From contig NZ_BBJC02000001.1 in assembly GCF_000739715.2 (NCBI RefSeq), positions 154,061 through 199,105 on the forward strand: DNA of 45,045 nt, read 5' to 3'. The notes under the pieces are model-generated. The model saw only the letters and a list, made by a program, of their open reading frames with translations. It did no database searches and had not been told where the DNA came from. Position numbers and translations under genes: made by a program. Each line of letters opens with the position of its first letter. Positions within the stretch are counted from its first letter, which is position 1. This document shows positions 1-9,290 of the stretch, piece by piece. This DNA comes from Falsirhodobacter sp. alg1. Lineage in GTDB: Bacteria; Pseudomonadota; Alphaproteobacteria; Rhodobacterales; Rhodobacteraceae.

Positions 1-39
1 GGGGGTGAAGTCGGCGGGGGCGTCACGTTCCATAATCAT
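1..39 (-). CDS. 5' end of an unidentified gene running off the left edge
   Basis: Only the first codons are inside the window. Read on the minus strand, ATG at 39 or ATG at 33 opens a frame without stop to the window edge (MERDAPADFTP from the second ATG). An AAGGAT sequence lies just upstream, at a suitable distance for the ATG at 33. The fragment is too short to assign a family. It is divergent from otsB, with about 130 bp between them. Confidence 0.35.
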   Translation of the reverse strand, partial: MIMERDAPADFTP

Positions 40-170
40 ATCCTTATCTGGATTGCTGTCGATCAAGCGCATGGCAGCACAGGATGGTTCCCGGTGAAAT
101 TTTGTCCACTCAGCACTGAAACCATCTGCGGGGTCGGGGCGTTGGTCATTCACCTAACCGTGAATGAACC

Positions 171-923
171 ATGCCTGAAAATCCGCTCTCTCCGCTTTTG
201 AACGCCCCTGACGATTATGCCCTGTTCCTGGATATCGACGGTTGTCTGATTGATCTGGCCGATACCCCCGACGGAATTACGATACCCGAGGGCCTGCCCG
301 CACTGCTGGCCCACCTGTCGAAACGTCTGGGCGGCGCCCTCGCCCTTGTGACAGGGCGGGAGGGAACATGGGTTGATCGCACCTTTGCTCCCCAAAAATT
401 CCCGCTTGCTGCACTGCACGGCTTTCAGATGCGGCAGGCGGATGGCACCTTCGGCACGGCCCCCGTACCTGACGGACTGGATCACGCCCGCGCGCATCTG
501 GCCTCCTTTGCCGGCCAACAGGGCGTGACGCTGGAGGACAAGGGGACGGCAATCGCCCTCCATTACCGTAATGCCCCCGAACGGCAGCAAGAGGTAGAGA
601 CGACAATGCGCGATCTCGCCTCCAACCTAGGGCCGGCGTGGGAATTGCAGTTCGGCAAAATGGTGGTGGAAATGCGGCCTGCGGGCGCGACCAAAGGCGC
701 GGCCGTTCGCAGCTTCATGGAATCGGCACCTTTTGCGGGCCGCAAACCGGTAACTATCGGCGATGATATCACGGATGAGACGATGTTTCCCGTTGCGAAC
801 GAGATGGGTGGCATTTCCATCCGCATCGCACCGCCCGATCAACCGACCGCAGCACAGGCTCATTTGCCGGATACCGCCACACTTCGTAACAGCTTGAAGA
901 GGGTTGCCCAATGGGACGTCTGA
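171..923 (+). CDS. otsB: trehalose-6-phosphate phosphatase OtsB
   Basis: Removes the phosphate from trehalose 6-phosphate to give trehalose, the second step of the OtsAB pathway for an osmo- and stress-protectant in the cytoplasm. The 250-residue protein is of normal length for this HAD-superfamily enzyme. It carries motif I as DIDGCL at residues 21-26 (nucleophile D21, acid D23), a conserved lysine in GATKG near residue 175, and the metal-binding IGDDITDE motif around 196-203. Motif I has Cys where Gly-Thr is more usual, but both aspartates are kept. otsA starts inside its 3' end (13-nt overlap), so the two are translationally coupled in the order B then A. Identification is firm from the motifs and the neighbour. 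Confidence 0.93.
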   Translation: MPENPLSPLLNAPDDYALFLDIDGCLIDLADTPDGITIPEGLPALLAHLSKRLGGALALVTGREGTWVDRTFAPQKFPLAALHGFQMRQADGTFGTAPVPDGLDHARAHLASFAGQQGVTLEDKGTAIALHYRNAPERQQEVETTMRDLASNLGPAWELQFGKMVVEMRPAGATKGAAVRSFMESAPFAGRKPVTIGDDITDETMFPVANEMGGISIRIAPPDQPTAAQAHLPDTATLRNSLKRVAQWDV

Positions 924-2326
924 TCGTTGTCTCAAACCGCGTTCCGGTCCCTGACAAGGATGGAAAACTTCCGGCGGGCGGTCTTGCAGTCGCCGTCCAT
1001 GCCGCATTGAAGGACAAGGGCGGACTTTGGTTCGGCTGGTCCGGCAAGGCCGTGGAGGACGAGGATCCGGGCGCGGTCGAACATCGGGAGCATGGCCCGA
1101 TCACCTATGCCCTGACCGATCTTTCGACGCGGGATGTGGACGAATATTACAGCGGTTTCGCTAATCGGGTGCTGTGGCCGCTTTTTCACTGCCGGATCGA
1201 TCTTGCCGAATATTCACGTCGGGACAAGGATGGCTATTTCCGGGTGAACCGGATGTTCGCCGATCGGCTGATGCCATTGATCGAACCGGACGATGTGATC
1301 TGGATTCATGATTACCACCTGATCCCGCTGGCCGAGGAACTGCGCCGCCGTGGCATGAAGAACCGCATCGGGTTTTTCCTGCATATTCCATGGCCCCCCG
1401 CAGATATCCTGTTTGCCATGCCGATCTATGACCAGATCCTGCGGTGTCTGGCCTCATATGACCTGATCGGCTTCCAGACCGATCATGACATGGATAATTT
1501 CATTTCCTGCCTGATCCGCGAAGGGGTCGGAAAGCGCGTCAGGGATCCCGCCCAGCTGGAACAGGATCCGACAGAAGCCCGCGTCACCGCCTATGGGCGC
1601 GAATTCAGCACCCGTACCTTCGGTATCGGTATCGAAACCCAGGAATTTGCCGATATGGCGGCCCGCGCCAACACGTCCGAGCCGGTGCGAGAGATGGAGC
1701 GATCCCTTGCGGGGCGCGACCTGGTCATCGGCGTGGACCGGCTGGACTATTCCAAGGGCATTCCCGAACGGATCACCGCCTTCGAGCGATTTCTGGATCT
1801 GAACCCGGACCGGAGCGGCACTGTCACCCTTTTGCAGATTGCGCCCTCTTCCCGTTCCGAAGTGCCTGAATACCGCGATATGCAGACGACGGTAGAGGCA
1901 TTGGCTGGCCATGTGAACGGAACCATGGGCAGGATCGACTGGACACCGATCCGCTACGTGAACCAATCGATCCCGCGTGAATCGCTGGCCGGTCTATATC
2001 GTGCGGCGCGGGTCGGGCTTGTTACACCCTTGCGTGATGGCATGAACCTTGTGGCCAAGGAATATGTGGCCGCACAGGATCCGGATGATCCCGGCGTTCT
2101 GGTTCTTTCACGCTTTGCCGGGGCTGCGCGCGAACTGCAGGGCGCGGTTCTGTGCAATCCGCATGACAGCGAGCAGACCGCGCGCGCCATTGCCTGGGCG
2201 CTGGAGATGACGCTGGACGAGCGGCGGGCGCGGTGGCGGGTGATGATGGACTATCTGCTGGAAAATAATATCGAAACGTGGTGCAAATCCTATCTGGCAG
2301 CACTGGATGCCACAAAGACCAAATAA
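911..2326 (+). CDS. otsA: trehalose-6-phosphate synthase OtsA
   Basis: A GT20 glycosyltransferase that joins glucose from UDP-glucose to glucose 6-phosphate, giving trehalose 6-phosphate for OtsB. The 471-residue length is typical. Visible family motifs are the N-terminal VSNRVPVP with the following glycine-rich loop, FFLHIPWPP in the first domain, the donor-site GVDRLDYSKGIPER around residue 275, and DGMNLVAKEYVAAQ near residue 380. The ATG at 911 lies within otsB. aroQ follows 21 bp after the stop, possibly on the same transcript although metabolically unrelated. Confidence 0.96.
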   Translation: MGRLIVVSNRVPVPDKDGKLPAGGLAVAVHAALKDKGGLWFGWSGKAVEDEDPGAVEHREHGPITYALTDLSTRDVDEYYSGFANRVLWPLFHCRIDLAEYSRRDKDGYFRVNRMFADRLMPLIEPDDVIWIHDYHLIPLAEELRRRGMKNRIGFFLHIPWPPADILFAMPIYDQILRCLASYDLIGFQTDHDMDNFISCLIREGVGKRVRDPAQLEQDPTEARVTAYGREFSTRTFGIGIETQEFADMAARANTSEPVREMERSLAGRDLVIGVDRLDYSKGIPERITAFERFLDLNPDRSGTVTLLQIAPSSRSEVPEYRDMQTTVEALAGHVNGTMGRIDWTPIRYVNQSIPRESLAGLYRAARVGLVTPLRDGMNLVAKEYVAAQDPDDPGVLVLSRFAGAARELQGAVLCNPHDSEQTARAIAWALEMTLDERRARWRVMMDYLLENNIETWCKSYLAALDATKTK

Positions 2327-2347
2327 GGCGGCCCATAGGATAATGAT

Positions 2348-2782
2348 ATGACGGTATTCGTTCTGAACGGCCCGAACCTGAATTTGCTGGGTCAGCGCCA
2401 GCCGGAAATTTACGGCCGGGAAACGCTGGCGGATGTGGAGACACTCTGCCGTGAAACCGCCAGCGGATTAGGGCTGGCCGTTCGGTGCGAACAATCGAAC
2501 CACGAAGGGCAGCTGGTGGACTGGATCCACGAGGCACGCCACACGGGGCAGGGGATCGTCATCAACGCCGGTGCCTATACCCATACATCGGTTGCGATCC
2601 TTGATGCGTTGAACGCCTTTGACGGGCCGGTCATCGAAATCCATATTTCCAATGTGCACCGGCGGGAGGCGTTTCGTCATCATTCCTACATCAGCGGACG
2701 GGCCGACGGGGTGATTGTCGGCTGCGGGGTACAGGGCTATGCCCTTGGCCTGCAGCGCGTTGCCACTTTGCTGCGCAGCTAG
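2348..2782 (+). CDS. aroQ: type II 3-dehydroquinate dehydratase AroQ
   Basis: Catalyses trans-dehydration of 3-dehydroquinate to 3-dehydroshikimate in the shikimate pathway. The 144-residue length is standard for the type II dodecameric enzyme. The N-terminal motif [20 protein letters not shown] holds the catalytic tyrosine (Y22), and [16 protein letters not shown] carries the active-site histidine region. It follows otsA closely on the same strand, so it may be cotranscribed. aroE, the next shikimate step, lies about 31 kb away in this window. Confidence 0.95.
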   Translation: MTVFVLNGPNLNLLGQRQPEIYGRETLADVETLCRETASGLGLAVRCEQSNHEGQLVDWIHEARHTGQGIVINAGAYTHTSVAILDALNAFDGPVIEIHISNVHRREAFRHHSYISGRADGVIVGCGVQGYALGLQRVATLLRS

Positions 2783-2906
2783 GGCGCGCCATTTGACGCA
2801 CCCCGCCTTTTCGGAACGATTGGGCGGAAATAACCTTGACGCTTGGGGATGCGGATCATATCCGAACGATTGACTGGAAATTTTCCGCCGATCCGAGGGA
2901 TATGCT
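2783..2906 (+). promoter_or_regulatory. promoter and candidate operator region of the TetR gene
   Basis: A candidate sigma-70 promoter is TTGACG at 2836-2841, a 17-nt spacer, and TATCCG at 2859-2864. Two 21-nt direct repeats at 2811-2831 and 2861-2881 share 17 positions, including the core GAACGATTG and the ending GGAAAT, and start exactly 50 bp apart. One lies upstream of the -35; the other overlaps the -10. A small dyad GGAAA-T-TTTCC spans 2876-2886. The arrangement suits autoregulation by the TetR protein, but this is inferred from sequence only. Confidence 0.45.
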
Positions 2907-3467
2907 GTGGGGCGCAAACGTACGATCGACCGCAATCAAACCATGAACGCCATCGAAGCGGTGGTGCGTGAGCATGGCGTTGCAGGGTTAAGCATTGATG
3001 CCGTTGCCCGGGAAGCAGGTATCAGCAAATCAAGCGTCGTTTACGATTTCGAGAACAAGAGCGCGCTTCTGGCAGCCTTCATCGGCCAGAAAATGACCGA
3101 GAAGCGGGCCAAGATCGATACCGCGGCACTGGATTACAAGGATGATCCTGATGCATTCCTGCATGCGCTTCTGGATGTCTTTGGTGGGTGTCGTTCGGAC
3201 GAGGATATGGCCTGCGCCATGTCCATCAGCGCCAGCGTTGCCAGCGATGACCGTTGCCGCGCCCTCATGAATGCCCGGTTCGCCGAGGATATGGACCTTG
3301 TGATGAACCAGACAGCGGACCCGCGTCGGGCACGTCTGGTCTGGGCCACACTGCATGGGCTCGCCTCGCTTGAATATTTCGGTCTTTTCACCTTTCCGGA
3401 AACGGAACGGAACCAATTGCTGCAGGATATACGAACGCTTCTGACAAGTGATCTGCCAACGAAGTGA
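2907..3467 (+). CDS. TetR-family transcriptional regulator
   Basis: A 186-residue protein with an N-terminal TetR helix-turn-helix at about residues 10-50 (IEAVVREHGVAGLSIDAVAREAGISK followed by SSVVYDFENKSALL) and a divergent C-terminal ligand and dimerisation domain. The GTG start at 2907 is chosen because GAGGGA at 2896-2901 is a good ribosome-binding site. It lies 48 bp upstream of an RND adaptor/pump pair on the same strand, so by analogy with AcrR or MexR-type arrangements it probably represses that efflux operon and itself. The inducing ligand cannot be read from sequence. Confidence 0.88.
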   Translation: MGRKRTIDRNQTMNAIEAVVREHGVAGLSIDAVAREAGISKSSVVYDFENKSALLAAFIGQKMTEKRAKIDTAALDYKDDPDAFLHALLDVFGGCRSDEDMACAMSISASVASDDRCRALMNARFAEDMDLVMNQTADPRRARLVWATLHGLASLEYFGLFTFPETERNQLLQDIRTLLTSDLPTK

Positions 3468-3515
3468 CGACCTGATCCCGAACCTCTCCTCCCCTCTCAG
3501 GTAACAGGCCCAACC

Positions 3516-4655
3516 ATGAAATTATTCCGAATTCTCCGCATGGCCGCGCTGGCTTTTGTTCCCGCAGCGGCGATGGCCCAACAGGGCGGGGGTATGCCCC
3601 CGACGCCCGTATCCTTTATTGAAATGACCCCCGAACCCTTGCCGGTGGTCAATACGCTGCCGGGCCGTGTTGCGGCCACGCGTGTGGCCGAGGTTCGCCC
3701 CCGTGTGGGCGGTATCGTGTTGGAGCGCGTGTTCGAGCAGGGCAGCAAGGTGCAGGCAGGGGATATTCTCTACCGCCTTGATCCCGCGCAATACAGCGTT
3801 CAGGTGGCCAGTGCTCAAGGAACGCTTGCCCGCGCGCGCGCGTCCCAAAGCAATGCCAAAAGCGAGGCCGACCGCCAGCAAGAGCTGCGCCAGCGTCGCG
3901 CGACATCCGAACAGGCCCTGGATTCCGCCATTCTGGCCCTGGCACAAGCCAATGCCGATGTGACGATTGCCGAGGCCCAGTTGCAAGACGCGCAGCTGAA
4001 CCTTGATTACACCGAGGTGCGCGCCCCCATCAGCGGCACGATCGGCCGCGCCACGATCACCGAGGGGGCCTTGGTGTCGGCGCAGACCGACGTGATGGCC
4101 ACGATCAATCAGCTTGATCCCATCTATGTCGATTTCACCCAATCCACGTCCGAAGTGCTTAACCTGCGCAGGGCAATGGACGCGGGGCAGCTTGCGGCCA
4201 CCGCCTCGGGTCAGGCGTCCGTTTCCCTGGTCTATGATGACGGCAGTGATTACGACCATTCCGGCCGGCTGCTGTTTTCGGATGCAACCGTAGATGAAAC
4301 AACAGGGCAGATCACGCTTCGCGCAGAGTTTCCGAACCCCGACGGCTTTCTGCTTCCCGGTCTGTATGTGCGTGTGCGCATCGAACAGGCCACACGCAAC
4401 GATGCGCTGGCCGTTCCGCAGATGGCAATCCAGCGTGCCGGGAACGGCGAGACGAGTGTTTTCGTGATTGGTGAGGGCAATACCGTTACCCCGCGCAAAG
4501 TCACCTTGGGCGAGACGATCGGAAACCGCTGGCTCGTGACCGATGGCCTGCAACCGGGAGAGCGCGTCGTGGTGGAAGGTGCGCAGAAATTGCGGCCTGA
4601 TGCACAGGTCGTTCCCGAACCCTATGAACCCGCCACCGCCCCTTCGGCCAACTAA
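3516..4655 (+). CDS. RND efflux periplasmic adaptor (AcrA/MexA type)
   Basis: A membrane-fusion protein linking an inner-membrane RND pump to an outer-membrane channel. The 379 residues begin with a signal peptide (residues 1-21, cleavage after AMA). No lipobox cysteine is present, so unlike AcrA it is probably not a lipoprotein. The typical order is visible: barrel-sandwich half, alpha-helical hairpin with many Ala/Gln/Arg (about 90-150), lipoyl return with YTEVRAPISGTIGR, and beta-barrel and membrane-proximal domains. The pump starts 9 bp downstream, so the genes form an operon. No TolC/OprM-like gene is adjacent, implying an outer-membrane channel encoded elsewhere. Confidence 0.93.
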   Translation: MKLFRILRMAALAFVPAAAMAQQGGGMPPTPVSFIEMTPEPLPVVNTLPGRVAATRVAEVRPRVGGIVLERVFEQGSKVQAGDILYRLDPAQYSVQVASAQGTLARARASQSNAKSEADRQQELRQRRATSEQALDSAILALAQANADVTIAEAQLQDAQLNLDYTEVRAPISGTIGRATITEGALVSAQTDVMATINQLDPIYVDFTQSTSEVLNLRRAMDAGQLAATASGQASVSLVYDDGSDYDHSGRLLFSDATVDETTGQITLRAEFPNPDGFLLPGLYVRVRIEQATRNDALAVPQMAIQRAGNGETSVFVIGEGNTVTPRKVTLGETIGNRWLVTDGLQPGERVVVEGAQKLRPDAQVVPEPYEPATAPSAN

Positions 4656-4664
4656 GGACCGCGC

Positions 4665-7600
4665 ATGGCACAGTTTTTCATTCTTCGTCCGGTTCTGGCG
4701 TGGGTCATTTCGATCTTCATCGTCATCGCCGGCCTTCTGTCGCTGGTACAACTGCCAATTGCCCAATATCCGCAGGTTGCCCCGCCGCAGATTTCGATCA
4801 GCGCGGTCTATACCGGCGCCTCACCCGAAGAGATGTATCAATCCGTTGCCCAACCTATCGAGGAAGAGCTGAACGGCGTTGATGGCATCCTGTACTTCGA
4901 ATCGACCTCCGATGCCTCGGGCGCGATATCGATCACGGCAACCTTTGCTGCTGGAACCGATATCGGTCAGGCGCAGGTGGATGTTCAGAACTCCGTCTCA
5001 CGCGTGGAACCTGTCTTGCCGCAATCCGTGGTGGATCAGGGCGTGACCGTGGATGAGGCAAGTTCCGGCTTTCTGATGGTGGTTGCCATCACCTCCAATG
5101 ACGGGTCCATGGATAGCACCGGCCTTGGTGATTACATGACCAAGAACATTGCCAACGAGATCCGGCGCGTGCCGGGTGTCGGCACGGTTCAGGTCTTCGC
5201 CTCTGAAGAAGCGATGCGCGTCTGGCTCGATCCGGCCAAGCTGACGGGATACAACCTGTCCGCAGCCGAGGTTCTGGCTGCCATTCAGGCGCAGAACGCG
5301 CAGGTCGCCCCCGGCCGCGTCGGGGCCGATCCGAACCCCACCGGGCAGCAGTTGACCGCCACGGTGCTGGTCAAGGGCCAGCTCGGGTCCAGCGAGGAAT
5401 TCGGCGATATCGTCCTTCGCGCCAATGCGGACGGCTCCAGCGTAAGGCTGCGGGACGTCGCCCGGACGGAAATCGGGGCCGACAGCTATAGCTTCACTTC
5501 CAAGTTGAACGGCCAGCCTGCGGCCGCCATGGGTGTCCAGCTGTCCTCGACCGGGAATGCGCTGGAAACATCCCAGACGATCCAGCAACGGATGGAGGAG
5601 CTGAAATCCTACTTCCCGGACAGCGTCGAATACCAGATTCCCTATGACACCACGCCGTTTGTCTCGGCCTCGATCGAGAAGGTGCTGCACACACTGCTGG
5701 AGGCGATGGTTCTCGTATTCATCGTGATGTTCCTGTTCCTTCAGAACATCCGTTATACGCTGATCCCGACTATCGTGGTTCCGATCGCCCTGATGGGCAC
5801 ATTGGGAATGATGCTGGTTCTGGGCCTGTCCATCAACGTGATGACGATGTTCGCCATGGTGCTGGCAATCGGCATTCTGGTGGATGATGCCATCGTGGTC
5901 ATCGAGAACGTCGAACGGATCATGGCCCATGAAGGGCTGGGACCGAAAGAGGCAACGCAAAAGGCAATGGGCCAGATTACGGGCGCGATCATCGGGATCA
6001 CGCTGGTTCTGTCGGCCGTGTTCATCCCGATGGCCTTCTTCCCCGGGTCAACGGGCATCATCTATCGCCAGTTCGCATTGACCATGGTGGTGTCGATCCT
6101 TTTCTCAGCCTTCCTTGCCCTGTCGCTGACACCTGCGCTTTGCGCCACCCTTTTGAAACCGATCAAGGGGCATCACGAAAAGACGGGCTTCTTCGGATGG
6201 TTCAACCGCCGGTTCGATGCGCTGACCAACCGTTATGCCCGGGGCGTGCGCGTTGTGTCGCGCAGGTCACTTGTAGCCATGGTCTTCTACGCGGGTATCG
6301 TAGGGCTGACAGGCTGGGGCTTCATCAGCCTGCCGACCTCGTTCCTGCCGAATGAGGATCAGGGCTTTGTCATCTCGGACGTGCAGACACCTCCGACGGC
6401 CAGTTCGCAGCGCACCGATGCCGCGCTGAAAACCGCAAGCGACTATTATCTGCAGAATGACGCCGTGGAAAACACGATCACCATTCGCGGATTCAGCTTT
6501 TCGGGTCAGGGTGCGAATGCGGGCCTGATGTTCACCACCTTCATCGATTGGGCCGACCGCAGCGAAAGCGCGCAGGAAATCGCGGATACTGCCAACATGG
6601 CGCTCTACGGCACCAAGGATGCGCAGATCTACTCGCTGTCTCCACCTCCGATCCCGGGGTTCGGGACAACGGGCGGCTTTTCGTTCCGGTTGGAGGATCG
6701 GGGCAGCCTCGGTCAGGACGCGCTACAGGCTGCGGCGGCCCAGCTTATGGCCGGGGCGGCCCAGAGCGGTAAGGTCGTGGCCGGACGGATCGAAGGACTG
6801 CCTGCGGCGGCCCAGGTCTATGTGACCATCGACCGGGAAAAGGCCGAAACCTTCGGCGTGGTCTTTTCCGACATCAACCAGACCATCACCACCAACCTCG
6901 GCTCGACCTATGTCAACGACTTCCCCAACGGTGGCCGCCTGCAGCGCGTGATCGTGCAGGCAGACGAAGGGTCGCGGATGCGGGCCGAGGATATTCTGGA
7001 TCTGCGGGTACCTAATGCGAACGGCGGGCTGGTTCCATTCTCCTCCTTTGCCACCATCGACTGGGAAGTGGGGCCATCGCAGGTTGTGGGCTACAACGGA
7101 TATCCGGCGGTGCGCATCGCCGGGCAGGCGCCTCCCGGCGTCTCCTCGGGGGATGCGATCGCGGTGATGGAACAGCTGGCATCCGAACTTCCCAGCGGCT
7201 TTGCCTATGAATGGACAGGCCAGACCGCTGAGGAAATCAGCTCGGGCAATACCTCGACGCTGCTGTTCGGCATGTCGATCCTGTTCGTATTCCTGCTGCT
7301 GGCGGGCCTTTATGAAAGCTGGTCCATTCCGCTGGCCGTGATGCTGGTGGTGCCGCTGGGGGTCATTGGCTGCGTAGCGGCCGTCATGTTGCGTGACATG
7401 CCCAACGACATCTACTTCAAGGTGGGGTTGATCGCGATCATCGGGCTATCGGCCAAGAACGCGATCCTGATCGTGGAGTTCGCCAAAGAACTGCGGGCCG
7501 AAGGTCAATCGCTCATCGAGGCGGCGGTAGAGGCGGCCAAGCTGCGGTTCCGACCCATCCTCATGACGTCGATGGCATTCACCCTTGGCGTCGTGCCGAT

Positions 7601-7793
7601 GGCCATCGCAACCGGACCTTCGGCGGCCAGCCAGAATGCGCTTGGGACAGGTGTGATCGGCGGGATGATCACGGCCACAATTCTGGCGGTGTTCCTTGTT
7701 CCGGTATTCTTCGTGTTCGTCCTTGGGCTGGTGCTGAAAATCCGTGGCAAGGACCATGACCCGACCCATCCGCATCAGGATGTATCGGCATAA
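4665..7793 (+). CDS. HAE1-family RND multidrug efflux pump (AcrB/MexB type)
   Basis: An inner-membrane proton-driven transporter of 1042 residues, the usual HAE1 length. It has twelve expected membrane segments in two halves with two large periplasmic loops. The proton-relay aspartates D407 and D408 (GILVDDAIVVIENVER) fall at exactly the AcrB positions, and the TM10 lysine is in GLSAKNAIL (K931). The porter motif TYVNDFPNGGR is also present. This is not a heavy-metal (HME) pump, which lacks the DD pair. It lies immediately after its adaptor and behind a TetR gene. Substrates are probably amphiphilic compounds, but specificity cannot be read. The operon ends in a strong hairpin terminator directly after the stop. 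Confidence 0.96.
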   Translation: MAQFFILRPVLAWVISIFIVIAGLLSLVQLPIAQYPQVAPPQISISAVYTGASPEEMYQSVAQPIEEELNGVDGILYFESTSDASGAISITATFAAGTDIGQAQVDVQNSVSRVEPVLPQSVVDQGVTVDEASSGFLMVVAITSNDGSMDSTGLGDYMTKNIANEIRRVPGVGTVQVFASEEAMRVWLDPAKLTGYNLSAAEVLAAIQAQNAQVAPGRVGADPNPTGQQLTATVLVKGQLGSSEEFGDIVLRANADGSSVRLRDVARTEIGADSYSFTSKLNGQPAAAMGVQLSSTGNALETSQTIQQRMEELKSYFPDSVEYQIPYDTTPFVSASIEKVLHTLLEAMVLVFIVMFLFLQNIRYTLIPTIVVPIALMGTLGMMLVLGLSINVMTMFAMVLAIGILVDDAIVVIENVERIMAHEGLGPKEATQKAMGQITGAIIGITLVLSAVFIPMAFFPGSTGIIYRQFALTMVVSILFSAFLALSLTPALCATLLKPIKGHHEKTGFFGWFNRRFDALTNRYARGVRVVSRRSLVAMVFYAGIVGLTGWGFISLPTSFLPNEDQGFVISDVQTPPTASSQRTDAALKTASDYYLQNDAVENTITIRGFSFSGQGANAGLMFTTFIDWADRSESAQEIADTANMALYGTKDAQIYSLSPPPIPGFGTTGGFSFRLEDRGSLGQDALQAAAAQLMAGAAQSGKVVAGRIEGLPAAAQVYVTIDREKAETFGVVFSDINQTITTNLGSTYVNDFPNGGRLQRVIVQADEGSRMRAEDILDLRVPNANGGLVPFSSFATIDWEVGPSQVVGYNGYPAVRIAGQAPPGVSSGDAIAVMEQLASELPSGFAYEWTGQTAEEISSGNTSTLLFGMSILFVFLLLAGLYESWSIPLAVMLVVPLGVIGCVAAVMLRDMPNDIYFKVGLIAIIGLSAKNAILIVEFAKELRAEGQSLIEAAVEAAKLRFRPILMTSMAFTLGVVPMAIATGPSAASQNALGTGVIGGMITATILAVFLVPVFFVFVLGLVLKIRGKDHDPTHPHQDVSA

Positions 7794-7821
7794 AAAAAGG
7801 CGCCCTCCGGGGCGCCTTTTT
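7794..7821. terminator. bidirectional intrinsic terminator between RND pump and ahcY
   Basis: A 7-bp GC stem (GGCGCCC at 7799-7805 pairing with GGGCGCC at 7810-7816, loop TCCG) is preceded by a run of A and followed by TTTTT at 7817-7821. It therefore has a U-tract in both directions and can end both the RND operon (+) and ahcY (-). Confidence 0.9.
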
Positions 7822-7840
7822 CAATATTGGGGCAGGGTAA

Positions 7841-9229
7841 TCAGTAACGATAATGCTCTGCCTTGAACGGACCTTCGGGCGCGACCCCGATGTAATCCGC
7901 CTGCTCTTTGGACAACTTCGAAAGCTTCACCCCGATCTTTGCAAGGTGCAGACGTGCCACCTTCTCATCCAGCGCCTTCGGCAGGATGAAGACGCCCGGT
8001 GCGTAATCCTCACCTTTGGTCCACAGTTCGATCTGGGCCAGCGTCTGGTTGGTAAAGCTGGCCGACATCACGAACGACGGATGGCCGGTGGCATTACCAA
8101 GGTTCAGCAGACGGCCTTCGGACAGCAGGATGATCCGCGCGCCCGAGGGCATTTCGATCATATCCACTTGGTCCTTGATGTTGGTCCATTTGTGGTTTTT
8201 CAGCGCTGCAACCTGGATCTCGTTATCGAAGTGGCCGATATTGCCCACGATCGCCATGTCCTTCATCGCGCGCATGTGCTCGATCCGGATCACATCCTTG
8301 TTGCCCGTGGTGGTGATGAAGATATCGGCGCTATCGGCCACGTCTTCCAGTGTTACCACCTCAAAGCCGTCCATCGCAGCCTGCAACGCACAGATCGGGT
8401 CGACTTCGGTCACCTTCACACGGGCTCCTGCCCCCTGAAGGCTTGCAGCCGAGCCCTTGCCGACATCGCCATAGCCGCACACGACCGCAACCTTACCGGC
8501 CATCATAACGTCGGTGGCACGACGGATACCGTCAACCAGCGATTCCTTGCAGCCGTATTTGTTGTCGAACTTCGACTTCGTCACGCTGTCGTTCACATTG
8601 ATCGCGGGGAAGGGCAGTTGCCCCTTTTTGTGCAGATCGTACAGACGGTGAACGCCTGTCGTCGTTTCCTCGGAAACGCCCTTCAAGGCAGCGCGTTGCT
8701 TGGTGAACCAACCGGGGGTTTCAGCCAGACGCTTCTTGATCTGCGCGAACAGGAACGTTTCTTCTTCGCTGGTCGGTACGTCCAGAAGGCCGGTTTCACC
8801 CGCTTCTACGCGTGCCCCCATAAGGATGTACATCGTGGCATCGCCACCATCGTCAAGAATGAGGTTTGCCCCCTCTTCAAACTGGAAAATCCGGTCAGTG
8901 TAGGACCAGTATTCTTCCAGCGTTTCCCCTTTGATGGCGAAAACGGGAACGCCTGCCTCGGCAATCGCTGCTGCCGCGTGATCCTGCGTGGAAAAGATGT
9001 TGCAGGACGCCCAACGCACCTCGGCCCCCAGAGCGGTGAGCGTCTCGATCAGAACACCTGTCTGGATGGTCATGTGAAGGCTGCCGGCAATCCGCGCGCC
9101 CTTCAGCGGTTTGGTTGTTCCGTACTCTTCCCGCAAGGCCATCAGGCCCGGCATTTCGGTTTCGGCGATTGTCAGCTCTTTCCGACCGAAACCGGCGAGG
9201 GCGATATCCTTGACAATAAAGTCAGACAT
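7841..9229 (-). CDS. ahcY: adenosylhomocysteinase AhcY
   Basis: Reversibly hydrolyses S-adenosyl-homocysteine to homocysteine and adenosine, removing the inhibitory product of methyltransferases. The 462-residue protein has the family hallmarks: [16 protein letters not shown] near 49-64, [28 protein letters not shown] near 211-223 with the NAD-linked catalytic Lys/Asp set, the NAD-binding GYGDVGKG at 252-259, and the C-terminal KAEHYRY. ahcY beside hvrA is known from Rhodobacter capsulatus, which fits the hvrA/reg genes about 1.3 kb away here. Only 61 bp separate its start from the next upstream gene, and no SAH-riboswitch-like structure was recognised there. Confidence 0.97.
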   Translation of the reverse strand: MSDFIVKDIALAGFGRKELTIAETEMPGLMALREEYGTTKPLKGARIAGSLHMTIQTGVLIETLTALGAEVRWASCNIFSTQDHAAAAIAEAGVPVFAIKGETLEEYWSYTDRIFQFEEGANLILDDGGDATMYILMGARVEAGETGLLDVPTSEEETFLFAQIKKRLAETPGWFTKQRAALKGVSEETTTGVHRLYDLHKKGQLPFPAINVNDSVTKSKFDNKYGCKESLVDGIRRATDVMMAGKVAVVCGYGDVGKGSAASLQGAGARVKVTEVDPICALQAAMDGFEVVTLEDVADSADIFITTTGNKDVIRIEHMRAMKDMAIVGNIGHFDNEIQVAALKNHKWTNIKDQVDMIEMPSGARIILLSEGRLLNLGNATGHPSFVMSASFTNQTLAQIELWTKGEDYAPGVFILPKALDEKVARLHLAKIGVKLSKLSKEQADYIGVAPEGPFKAEHYRY

Positions 9230-9290
9230 AAGGTCGCTCCGTTAAATCATTTACAGAGCAGGCCTTATCATCGGGCTGTCAACAGGGCAA

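Noticed and set aside
3522-4766. Long open frame antisense to the RND adaptor
   Set aside because: His/Gly/Arg-rich composition typical of antisense frames in GC-rich genes; the adaptor frame has clear motifs.
9230-9290. Possible SAH riboswitch upstream of ahcY
   Set aside because: Only 61 bp separate the genes and no fitting stem or pseudoknot was visible; SAH riboswitches are found mainly in other proteobacteria.
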